From: an uncultured Eubacteriales bacterium
GTDB lineage: Bacteria; Bacillota; Clostridia; Oscillospirales; Oscillospiraceae
Direction: 5' to 3'
NCBI GenBank assembly: GCA_900315595.1
Contig: OMZQ01000015.1
Location: 1 to 45,247 of the forward strand
DNA length: 45,247 bases
Shown: positions 15,945-24,278 of the stretch, one piece after another
Position numbering within the stretch: position 1 is the first letter of the stretch
Layout: every line of letters begins with the position of its first letter
Notes under the pieces: model-generated
Database searches by the model: none
The model's input: the letters and a program-made list of their open reading frames with translations, nothing else
What the model was told of the DNA's origin: nothing
Made by a program: the position numbers and the translations under genes

Positions 15945-16217
15945 ATGAACAAGACCGACTTGGCAGCCGCGGTTGCTGCAAAAACCGGAATGACCAAGAA
16001 GGACGCCGAGAAGTTTGTCAACGTCACGATCGACACGCTGATGGACGCGCTTGCCAACGGTGACAAGGTCCAGCTCGTCGGCTTTGGCACCTTCGAGACC
16101 AAGACTCGCGCTGCCCGCGTCGCCAAGAACCCCCGCACCGGCGAACCCGTCAACGTGGGCGAGACCCGCGTGCCCGCCTTCAAGGCCGGCCAGGCGCTGA
16201 AAAACCGGATCAAGTAA
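15945..16217 (+). CDS. hup: HU family DNA-binding protein
   Basis: Nucleoid-associated histone-like protein, 90 aa, the usual HU length. It starts MNKTDLAAAVA, contains the GFGTFE turn and the DNA-wrapping arm with NPRTGEP (Pro at the intercalating tip), and ends with FKAGQALK. It binds and bends DNA without strong sequence preference. AAAGAGG precedes the ATG. Its own promoter and two following terminators make it monocistronic. Confidence 0.97.
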   Translation: MNKTDLAAAVAAKTGMTKKDAEKFVNVTIDTLMDALANGDKVQLVGFGTFETKTRAARVAKNPRTGEPVNVGETRVPAFKAGQALKNRIK

Positions 16218-16232
16218 TTCTCCCAAAGGGAC

Positions 16233-16280
16233 CGGGGCCGCATGCCGATCGCGTCAGCGATCAGCATGCGGCCCCGTTTC
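16233..16280 (+). terminator. strong intrinsic terminator after hup
   Basis: A 13-bp GC-rich outer stem (16233-16245 with 16264-16276) and a 6-bp inner stem GATCGC/GCGATC with a GTCA loop, separated by a one-base bulge on each side; then TTTC. Confidence 0.85.
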
Positions 16281-16289
16281 GCATCTCCG

Positions 16290-16335
16290 TCCGTTTCCCC
16301 TTGTGCAAAGCGCACAAGAATCAAACGGATTTTTT
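16290..16335 (+). terminator. second, tandem terminator before the giant phosphatase gene
   Basis: Outer stem TCCGTTT (16290-16296) / AAACGGA (16323-16329), inner stem CTTGTGC (16300-16306) / GCACAAG (16312-16318), then six T (16330-16335). It lies 34 nt upstream of the next promoter. Confidence 0.8.
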
Positions 16336-16368
16336 ACCGATCCACTCTGTCGGATTTGCAAAAATAGC

Positions 16369-16397
16369 TTGTCCTGCTTCCGTTTTTATGCTATAAT
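16369..16397 (+). promoter_or_regulatory. strong sigma-A promoter of the giant phosphatase gene
   Basis: TTGTCC (16369-16374), 17-nt spacer, consensus TATAAT (16392-16397) with extended -10 TGC. The start codon is 60 nt downstream. Confidence 0.8.
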
Positions 16398-16456
16398 CGG
16401 TACGACTGAAAATAGCGCATGGACGTTTTCAGAAAAACAAAAAAGGAGATCGCGTT

Positions 16457-19400
16457 ATGAAAACCAAATTGACGAAGCGTATTCTCGCGCTGCTTCTGAC
16501 GCTGGTCATGGTTCTCTCTCTGCTGCCTGCTGCGTTTGCGGAAGGAAACCATCATCCGTTCCAGGACGTTCCGGACGGAAAGTGGTATTCCGAGGCCGTG
16601 CAGTACGTCTATGAGAACGGACTCATGAACGGCACAAGTTCAACGACGTTCGACCCAAGCGGAAAGCTGACGCGCGCCATGCTCGTCACCGTCCTCTACC
16701 GCGCGGCCGGACAGCCTGCGGTGGAATTCACCCCGAAGTTCAGCGACGTTCCGGCCGGCCGGTACTATTCCGTGCCCGTCACCTGGGCCGTTGAAAACGG
16801 CGTCACCAACGGCGTCAGCGCCACAAAGTTCAATCCGAACGGCGCCGTCACCCGTGAGCAGCTTGCAAAGTTCCTCTACAGCTACGCAAGGCTCACCTGC
16901 TCTGAGGCAACCGCCCGCGCCGACCTGAGCGACTTCCCCGACGCCGCCGAGGCCCATTCCTGGGCGGTGGAGCCCCTGCAGTGGGCCGTTGCCGAGGGCA
17001 TCATCAACGGCGTTCTGACCGGCTCCGGCGAGACCGCCAGGACCCTGCTCCAGCCCAGAGCCACCGCGACCCGCGCACAGGTCGCCGTGATGCTCATGCG
17101 CTTCTTCCAGACCCTCTCCGGCCCCGACGTGGGCGAGGACGCCGTCATCCTCTACACGAACGACGTTCACACCTACATCGACAAGGCCATCGGCTATGAC
17201 AACGTCGCCGGTCTGAAGAAGGCCATTGCGCAGAACAACGACGTCATCCTCGTTGACGCCGGCGACCACATCCAGGGCACCGCCTTCGGCTCCATGGACA
17301 AGGGCAAGACGATCGTGGATCTGATGAACGCCGCCGGCTACGACCTGGCGACGCTCGGCAACCATGAGTTCGACTACACGATGGAAGGCTGCATGAATGC
17401 GATCGAGTGGGCGAACTTCCCCTACGTTTCCTGCAACTTCTACCACGAGGAGAACGGCGTGCGCGGCGAAAACGTGCTCGACGCCTACAAGGTCTTTGAG
17501 CTGGGCGGCAGGAAGGTCGCTCTGATCGGCATCACCACGCCCGAATCCTTCACCAAGTCCACCCCCGCCTACTTCCAGGATGAAAACGGCAACTATATCT
17601 ACGGCATCTCCGGCGGTGCAGACGGCTCCGCCCTCTACGCCGACGTTCAGGCCGCCATCGACGCTGCAAAGGCTGAGGCCGACGTCGTGATCGCCCTAGG
17701 CCACCTGGGCATCGATCCGTCCTCCAGCCCCTGGACCTCCAAGGAGCTGATCGCCAACACCACCGGTCTGGACGCCTTCATCGACGGCCACTCCCACAGC
17801 ACCGTGCCCGAGGAAATCGTCCAGGACAAGGACGGCAACGACGTCGTCCTGACCCAGACCGGCTGCTACTTCGGCGCCATCGGCATGATGCGCATCGCCC
17901 CCGACGGCACGATCAGCACCGAGCTCATCACCAAATGCGACTACTTCGATCCCGCCGTCAAGGAGATCCAGGACAACTGGATCGACGAGATCAACGACAG
18001 ACTGGGCGAGGTCATCGGCCACACCGACCTGACCTTCGACAACTACGACGAAACCGGCCGTCTGGTCCGCAAGATGGAGACTAACACCGGCGACTTCACC
18101 GCCGACGCCCTGTACTACCTGTTTGACAGCCTGGATTACGACGTGGACGTCGCCATCATGAACGGCGGCGGCGTGCGCAACAGGGCTGTCACCGGCGATA
18201 TCTCCTACCTCACCTGCAAGAACATCCACACCTTCGGCAACGTCGCCTGCCTGCAGACCGTGACCGGCCAGCAGATTCTCGACGCGCTGGAATGGGGCGC
18301 CCGCTCCACTGACGCGGCGGATTGCGGCGGCTTCCTCCAGGTCTCCGGCCTGAAGTACAAGATCGATCCCACCATCCCCGACACCACCCAGAAGGACGAT
18401 AAGGACATCTGGATCGGCGGCCCCACCGGCGAATATCGCGTCTACGACGTGGAAGTTTTCCAGGACGGCGAATGGGTCGATCTGGATCTGGATGCCGAAT
18501 ACAATCTGGCCGGCTATAACTACACGCTGCGCGATCTGGGCGACGGCTTCAACATGTTCAACGGCGCCGTCAACGTGATCGACTACGTGATGGAGGACTA
18601 CATGGTCCTCGCCAACTACGTCAAGGCCTTCCCAATCCCCGAAGGCGCGACCCTGCCCGAGATCGAGGGAACCAACTCCCCGCTGGCCGAGAAGTTCGGC
18701 ACGGACTACCTCGACTACACGAACGTCGCCCCCGGCCTGAGAATTCAGCTCGCCAAGAAGGAGGCCGTGCCCGATGATTCCGGCGAAGACCTCTACCTGC
18801 TGACCAACGAGCTCCATGACGGCGATCAGGTCGTCGTCTACCATCCCGCCTCCGGCATGGCCCTGTCCAACGCCGACCTGTCTGAGACCCAGACCAGCTA
18901 CCGCGCCGGCCTCGCCGTCACCCCCGAGGACGACGTCATCAAGAATCCGGATGCGGCCGTCGTCTGGACCGCTGAGGCCACCGAGAACGGCTGGTACCTG
19001 AAGGACGCCGAGGGCCGGAAGCTCTCCATCCCGTCCGGCTCCAATGGCCTGGTCCTGGACGGCGCCGATCCCGAGTGGGCGCTTTCCGCCGCCGAGATCG
19101 AAAACTGCGTGAACCTCAAGAGCACCACCCGCGCCGGCAACAGCGGCGACCCGCTGGCCATTGAGTGGTACGCCAAATACTCTGAATTTACCGTCTACTA
19201 CGCCAACGCTGAAAGCGCCGACTTCGCCCTCCAGCTCTACGTCAAGACCGAGCAGACCGAGCCGGTCGAGCCCACCGGCGTCGACTTCGCCATTCTCTCC
19301 ACCACCGACGTCCACGGCAAGGTCTGGGACACCAACATCCTGACCGACGGCATCGAGTACAACAGCCTGCTCTCCATCAAGACCGCCGCCAACGAGGTCC

Positions 19401-22400
19401 GTGCGGAGCTGGGCGCGGAAAACGTCCTGCTGATCGACAACGGCGACCTCTACCAGGGCAACCCGGTCTCCACCGTCCAGCTCAGCAAGATCACCTCCGG
19501 CGAGAGCGACTGGCCCGCCGTCATGGCGCTGGCCCTGGCGGATATGGAATACACCGCCGCCGCCCTCGGCAACCACGAATGGAACTACCCCTACGCCACC
19601 ATGGAAGGCATCCGCAGCTACCTTGCGGAGAACGGCGTTCCCACCCTCTGCGCCAACCTCTACCGTGAGGACGGCACCAACGCCTACACGCCCTATATCA
19701 TCCGTGAGATCGCTGTCGGCAATCAGACCCTCAAGATCGGCATCCTCGGTCTGGAGAACACCGACTGCACCCGTTGGGACATCCCCGACAACTACCCCGG
19801 CCTCGTCTTCCACCATCCCGATAACACCGAAGCCTCCATCGCCTGGGAAGCCAACCGTTACATCCCGATGATGCAGGCCGAAGGCGCGGACTTCATCGTC
19901 GTGACCTACCACGGCGGCAGAGGCTCCGCCAGCGGCGACCTCTCCTTCGGCGTCAACACCGAGAACCAGGGCGCGCGCCTGATCGCCAACACCACCGGCA
20001 TCGACATGGTCATCATGGGCCATGACCATTCCTCCGCCTACTCCAACACCTTCCTCAAGAACCGGGATGGCGAGGACGTGCTGGTGGTCAACGCGGGCGG
20101 CCAGGATCTGACCAAGTCCGTCTTCACCGCCACCCTCGAAAACGGCGAGATCACCGTCGCCCTGAAGTCCACCGAGAACCTCAAGATGTCCAAGAAGGTG
20201 GACGGCCAGAAGGTCTTCGCCTACGAGCCCGACGCCGAGCTCAAGGCCAAGGTCCAGCCCTACGTGGATCTGGCTGTCGCCTACGTCAACGAGCCCATCG
20301 GCAAGGCCATCGGCGAATGGGATACCGGCAATAACTACTACCTCGAGCAGTGCGACACCATGGACTTCATCCAGGACGCGCAGATGTATGAAGGCACCAA
20401 GTACCTGGCTGAGAAGTATGACACCCAGGAGAAGATCGACGCCCTCTACGCCGCCACCGGCCTGGACCACCTCGAGGTTGATATGTCCTCCACCTCCGTC
20501 GCCACCAACCCGAACGGCTACTACGTCCAGGCCGGCGACCTGACCATGAAGGACATCTTCAAGCTCTACAAGTACGACAACAACACCCTCTACCTGCTTC
20601 CGCTCACCGGACAGCAGATCAAGGACATCCTGGAGCAGAATGCTTCCACCCGTCTGGCCGCCACGGTCAACGCAGGCGAGGTCATCTACTCCCAGTACGG
20701 CGATTTCTACACCAACCCCGTCACCGGCGGCCTGAACTTCACCTACGACATGTACCAGCCCGAGGGCTCCCGCGTCGTGATCGAGGGCTTTGCCAACGGC
20801 AGAGAATTCGCCCTGGATAAGACCTACATCGTGGCCGTGAACAGCTACCACCTCGGCAACCTCGGCTGCGGCTTCGGCAACTACGCCACCTCCGACGCCA
20901 TCTGGTCCCAGCTCGACGATCTGGGCGGCGGCTCCGTCCCCGACCTGCTGGCACAGTACACCAAGGATAAGACCGCCGAGCAGGGCGGCGTGAATCCCGC
21001 GGACTTCACCTGGCACTGGGCCCTGACCTACACCGGCCCGCTGGATGAGCCCATCGAGATCACCGGCGACGTCCTCGGCCAGCGCACCGACGCCTTCCAC
21101 GACGGCGCGAAGCTGCTGATCTACTACCCCGCCGGCAGCACCGTGGTCGGTCTGAACAAGGCCGGCGACACGAATCGCCTCGAGGCTGTGGACGCTGTCT
21201 GCGACGGCGAGCGCGTCGGCACGAGCACGGCCGCGGCCATCTTCGACGTCAAGCTCGAGGATGCCGAAAACGGCTACTACTCCCTCAAGAGCGCCGAGGG
21301 CTATCTGACCTCCGGCGACACCGGCAACAGCCTCGTCTATTCTCAGGAGCTGACCGACTGCGGCCTGTGGTATCTGACCGCTGTGGAGAACGGCTTCCAC
21401 GTCATGAACGTCGGCGCCGCCTACAACGACAACCACAACCAGGCTCTGGAATACTACAACGGCTTCACCACCTACGGCGTCAGGAACACCGACGCCTACC
21501 TCTTCCAGCTCTATGAGCTGATCGAGTCCACCGAGCCCGAGGACATCATCATCGGCGGCCTGGAGGCCAACGTCTGGACCACCAAGTACGGCAACATCTA
21601 CACCTCCTGCACCGCTGAGCGCCTGCAGGAAATGGGCTTCGCCTACGGTGATATCGTCACCGTGAAGTTCCTGGATCAGACCCTCGATCTCCCCCTCGTG
21701 CCCACCTTCTCCTACGTTGACCAGGGCACGCCCGGCCTGTTCATCAACAAGAGCGAGACCGGCGAGTTTGAGGGCAATCTGTTCATGGCGATCAACATGG
21801 GCGACTTCACCACCACCTACGGCATCGCCACCAAGACCACCAACCCCGACAAGACCTGGTACTGGACGGCCTGCGAGGGCGTGACCTTCCCCATTGTCGT
21901 CACGCTGGAGATGAAGGAGCAGGGCGGCTATGCGACCGAAATGGCCATCCGCGACATCAACCGCACCAACAACCGCGAAGACTACCCCGACCTGACCGAC
22001 GCCGAGTTCGCCAACTTCCGTCAGATTGCCACCACCGGCATGGGCGACCATCTCTATCGCGGCTCCAGCCCCATCAACCCCGAGATCGGCCGCAACACCT
22101 ATGCCGATGCCGCTCTGGCTGACGCAGGCGTCACCGTCATTATGAACCTGGCCAACGATCAGGCCACCGCCGAGGCCTACGAGGGCTTTGCCGACACCTA
22201 CTACTCCAAGCAGAACGTCGTCTATCTGAACCTCGGCGTGGACTTCACAGCCGCCGACTTCCAGAGCGGCCTGGCCACCGGCCTCAGACACTTTGCCGCA
22301 AACAAGGGCGTCTACTACGTCCACTGCACCGAGGGCAAGGACAGAGCGGGCTTCGTCTCCGCCCTGCTCGAATGCCTGATGGGCGCGACCTATGACGAGG

Positions 22401-24229
22401 TCGTGGCCGACTACCTCAAGACCTACACCAACTACTACACCGTCGTGGACGGCGTGCAGCAGCCTCTGTCCCAGGAGACCCTGGACGCCATCGCCAACTC
22501 CAACATCATCAAGACCCTCCAGACCGCCTTTGAGGTCGAAGACCTGACCACCGCCGACCTTGCAGCCGAGGCTGCCGAGTACGTCAAGGCCATCGGCCTG
22601 ACGGACGACGAGCTTGCCGCGCTGAAGGAAAACCTGGGCGACAGCCGGAAGCGCAAGCTGGTCGAGGACGCGAGCGATATGCTCAAGTACGGTCATCTTG
22701 TGATCGACGTTTCCACCGAGGACCTGCTCAAGGAGTTTGCCTACGGCGATATCGTCACCGTGACCGTCGAGGGCTACGGCGCCGTGGACGCTCCCATCTG
22801 CTCCAACTATGACGACGTGGACACCGGCGAGGCCCTGATCCGCGCCAAGAGCGGCAAGACCAACGTCAACCTGGCCATCAACTACGGCCAGATCGGCGTG
22901 CAGCTCGGGATCGTCGAGACCGCGCCCGAGGGCTCTGCGACCAAGTATCAGGTCAAGGAAGGCGTCACCTTCCCCATCTACGTGACCATCGAGATGAAGG
23001 AAGCCGGCGGCTACGCCGACGAGCTGGCGATCCGCGCCATGACCCGCGACGACAACCATGACAACCGCGCCACGGCCTACCCCGATCTGACGGACGCCGA
23101 GTACGCGAACTTCCGCGTGGTCACCACCACCGGCATGGGCGAAGACGCGCTCTACCGCTCCTCCTCTCCCATCAACCCCGAGATCGGCAGAAATGCCGAG
23201 GCGGACGCCGCTGCTCAGGCCGCCGGGATCAAGGCCTTTATGAACATGGCCGACACCCAGGCCGAGGCTGAGGCCTATGCCGGCTACGCCGATACCTACT
23301 ACGCAGGCCAGAACAAGATCTTCCTCGGTCTGCCCGTCGCCTTCACCACGGATGAGTTCAAGACCGGCCTGGCCGACGGCTACCGCTTCATCGCCTCCAA
23401 CGACGGCCCCTATCTGATCCACTGCACCGAGGGCAAGGACCGCACCGGTCTTGGCGTCGCGGTTCTGGAAGCCCTGATGGGCGCCTCCATCGAGGAGATC
23501 AAGACCGACTATCTCCAGACCTATATCAACTACTACAACGTGGTGGACGGCGTGCAGCAGCCGCTGACCGACGCGCAGAAGGCCGCCGTGACCAACACCA
23601 TTGTCAACAACCTCGGCATCATCTTTGACGCCGACGTCAACACCGCCAGCCTGGCCGACGAGGCTGAGGCCTATCTGACCGAGATCGGCCTGACCGCCGA
23701 CGAGCAGGCCGCTCTGAAGGTCAACCTGGGCAAGAGCTGGAGCTCCACCGGGCCCGAGACGCCCACCGCCTCCTATGAAGTGGCCGAGTCCGTCTCTGCC
23801 GGCGACCAGATCGTCATGGTCTACACCGTGGGCGAAAAGTTCTACGCGATGACCAACGACAACAGCACCGCAAGTATGCTGAAGGTCTCCGAGGTCACCT
23901 TCACCGACGGTGTGCTGGATACCCCGGATGCCGGCACGGTCTTCACCCTTGAGACCGGCTCCGCCGACGGCAGCTTCCTGCTCAAGGGCGCGGACGGCAA
24001 GTATATCTTCCGCGCCTCCGGCACTGCGGTCAATATGCAGGAAACCGGCGCGGACTGGACTCTGACCCTCGGCGAGGGCGCGTCCCGGATCGCCTTTGCC
24101 ACCGACGCGACCCGCTGCCTCTTTATCCGCGACAACAACCCCCTGCAGATTCGCTGCTATTCCACCCAGAATCTGACCGCCTCCGGCTACTATGCCACCG
24201 CGACGATCTACAAGGTCGTCAATCCGTAA
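16457..24229 (+). CDS. Giant SLH-anchored surface protein with two nucleotidase and two cysteine-phosphatase units
   Basis: 2590 aa. Signal peptide 1-28 (ends AAFA); three SLH repeats about 31-222, for cell-wall binding; 5'-nucleotidase/UshA-like unit about 229-775 (D236, H238, DAGD 267-270, GNHE 301-304, GHSHS 444-448, NGGGVRN in the C-domain); beta-rich module A about 780-930; CpdB-like 2',3'-cyclic-nucleotide phosphodiesterase/nucleotidase unit about 943-1530 (D951, H953, GNHE 1038-1041, GHDH 1188-1191); module B about 1535-1690; two tandem units about 1695-2078 and 2079-2435. Each of these has a beta domain resembling the C-domain of SAM-hydroxide adenosyltransferases and then an MptpB-like phosphatase (HCTEGKDR; Cys1957/Arg1963 and Cys2323/Arg2329). 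Module C (about 2440-2590) ends the protein. Own promoter, GGAG site, and terminators on both sides. Probably scavenges phosphate and nucleosides outside the cell; the phosphatase substrates are unknown. The nucleotidase pair recalls Bacillus YfkN. Confidence 0.85.
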   Translation: MKTKLTKRILALLLTLVMVLSLLPAAFAEGNHHPFQDVPDGKWYSEAVQYVYENGLMNGTSSTTFDPSGKLTRAMLVTVLYRAAGQPAVEFTPKFSDVPAGRYYSVPVTWAVENGVTNGVSATKFNPNGAVTREQLAKFLYSYARLTCSEATARADLSDFPDAAEAHSWAVEPLQWAVAEGIINGVLTGSGETARTLLQPRATATRAQVAVMLMRFFQTLSGPDVGEDAVILYTNDVHTYIDKAIGYDNVAGLKKAIAQNNDVILVDAGDHIQGTAFGSMDKGKTIVDLMNAAGYDLATLGNHEFDYTMEGCMNAIEWANFPYVSCNFYHEENGVRGENVLDAYKVFELGGRKVALIGITTPESFTKSTPAYFQDENGNYIYGISGGADGSALYADVQAAIDAAKAEADVVIALGHLGIDPSSSPWTSKELIANTTGLDAFIDGHSHSTVPEEIVQDKDGNDVVLTQTGCYFGAIGMMRIAPDGTISTELITKCDYFDPAVKEIQDNWIDEINDRLGEVIGHTDLTFDNYDETGRLVRKMETNTGDFTADALYYLFDSLDYDVDVAIMNGGGVRNRAVTGDISYLTCKNIHTFGNVACLQTVTGQQILDALEWGARSTDAADCGGFLQVSGLKYKIDPTIPDTTQKDDKDIWIGGPTGEYRVYDVEVFQDGEWVDLDLDAEYNLAGYNYTLRDLGDGFNMFNGAVNVIDYVMEDYMVLANYVKAFPIPEGATLPEIEGTNSPLAEKFGTDYLDYTNVAPGLRIQLAKKEAVPDDSGEDLYLLTNELHDGDQVVVYHPASGMALSNADLSETQTSYRAGLAVTPEDDVIKNPDAAVVWTAEATENGWYLKDAEGRKLSIPSGSNGLVLDGADPEWALSAAEIENCVNLKSTTRAGNSGDPLAIEWYAKYSEFTVYYANAESADFALQLYVKTEQTEPVEPTGVDFAILSTTDVHGKVWDTNILTDGIEYNSLLSIKTAANEVRAELGAENVLLIDNGDLYQGNPVSTVQLSKITSGESDWPAVMALALADMEYTAAALGNHEWNYPYATMEGIRSYLAENGVPTLCANLYREDGTNAYTPYIIREIAVGNQTLKIGILGLENTDCTRWDIPDNYPGLVFHHPDNTEASIAWEANRYIPMMQAEGADFIVVTYHGGRGSASGDLSFGVNTENQGARLIANTTGIDMVIMGHDHSSAYSNTFLKNRDGEDVLVVNAGGQDLTKSVFTATLENGEITVALKSTENLKMSKKVDGQKVFAYEPDAELKAKVQPYVDLAVAYVNEPIGKAIGEWDTGNNYYLEQCDTMDFIQDAQMYEGTKYLAEKYDTQEKIDALYAATGLDHLEVDMSSTSVATNPNGYYVQAGDLTMKDIFKLYKYDNNTLYLLPLTGQQIKDILEQNASTRLAATVNAGEVIYSQYGDFYTNPVTGGLNFTYDMYQPEGSRVVIEGFANGREFALDKTYIVAVNSYHLGNLGCGFGNYATSDAIWSQLDDLGGGSVPDLLAQYTKDKTAEQGGVNPADFTWHWALTYTGPLDEPIEITGDVLGQRTDAFHDGAKLLIYYPAGSTVVGLNKAGDTNRLEAVDAVCDGERVGTSTAAAIFDVKLEDAENGYYSLKSAEGYLTSGDTGNSLVYSQELTDCGLWYLTAVENGFHVMNVGAAYNDNHNQALEYYNGFTTYGVRNTDAYLFQLYELIESTEPEDIIIGGLEANVWTTKYGNIYTSCTAERLQEMGFAYGDIVTVKFLDQTLDLPLVPTFSYVDQGTPGLFINKSETGEFEGNLFMAINMGDFTTTYGIATKTTNPDKTWYWTACEGVTFPIVVTLEMKEQGGYATEMAIRDINRTNNREDYPDLTDAEFANFRQIATTGMGDHLYRGSSPINPEIGRNTYADAALADAGVTVIMNLANDQATAEAYEGFADTYYSKQNVVYLNLGVDFTAADFQSGLATGLRHFAANKGVYYVHCTEGKDRAGFVSALLECLMGATYDEVVADYLKTYTNYYTVVDGVQQPLSQETLDAIANSNIIKTLQTAFEVEDLTTADLAAEAAEYVKAIGLTDDELAALKENLGDSRKRKLVEDASDMLKYGHLVIDVSTEDLLKEFAYGDIVTVTVEGYGAVDAPICSNYDDVDTGEALIRAKSGKTNVNLAINYGQIGVQLGIVETAPEGSATKYQVKEGVTFPIYVTIEMKEAGGYADELAIRAMTRDDNHDNRATAYPDLTDAEYANFRVVTTTGMGEDALYRSSSPINPEIGRNAEADAAAQAAGIKAFMNMADTQAEAEAYAGYADTYYAGQNKIFLGLPVAFTTDEFKTGLADGYRFIASNDGPYLIHCTEGKDRTGLGVAVLEALMGASIEEIKTDYLQTYINYYNVVDGVQQPLTDAQKAAVTNTIVNNLGIIFDADVNTASLADEAEAYLTEIGLTADEQAALKVNLGKSWSSTGPETPTASYEVAESVSAGDQIVMVYTVGEKFYAMTNDNSTASMLKVSEVTFTDGVLDTPDAGTVFTLETGSADGSFLLKGADGKYIFRASGTAVNMQETGADWTLTLGEGASRIAFATDATRCLFIRDNNPLQIRCYSTQNLTASGYYATATIYKVVNP

Positions 24230-24243
24230 TCCAACAAAACACC

Positions 24244-24275
24244 GGGGCAGGCGCTTGTGCGCCTGCCCCCCTTTT
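24244..24275. terminator. bidirectional terminator between giant phosphatase and D,D-carboxypeptidase genes
   Basis: A perfect 11-bp stem GGGGCAGGCGC / GCGCCTGCCCC with a TTGT loop, then CCCTTTT on the plus strand and GGTGTTTT on the minus strand. The two genes converge here. Confidence 0.85.
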
Positions 24276-24278
24276 GGT

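Noticed and set aside
17696..23422. A 1908-codon open frame antisense to the giant phosphatase gene
   Set aside because: Its product is a Gly/Val/Asp-rich low-complexity sequence with no domain or ribosome binding site. GC-biased third positions of the real gene remove stop codons from the opposite frame.
21640..23760. Tandem phosphatase units as an assembly duplication
   Set aside because: The units are strongly diverged in protein and DNA sequence, with different catalytic neighbours, so it is a real old duplication.
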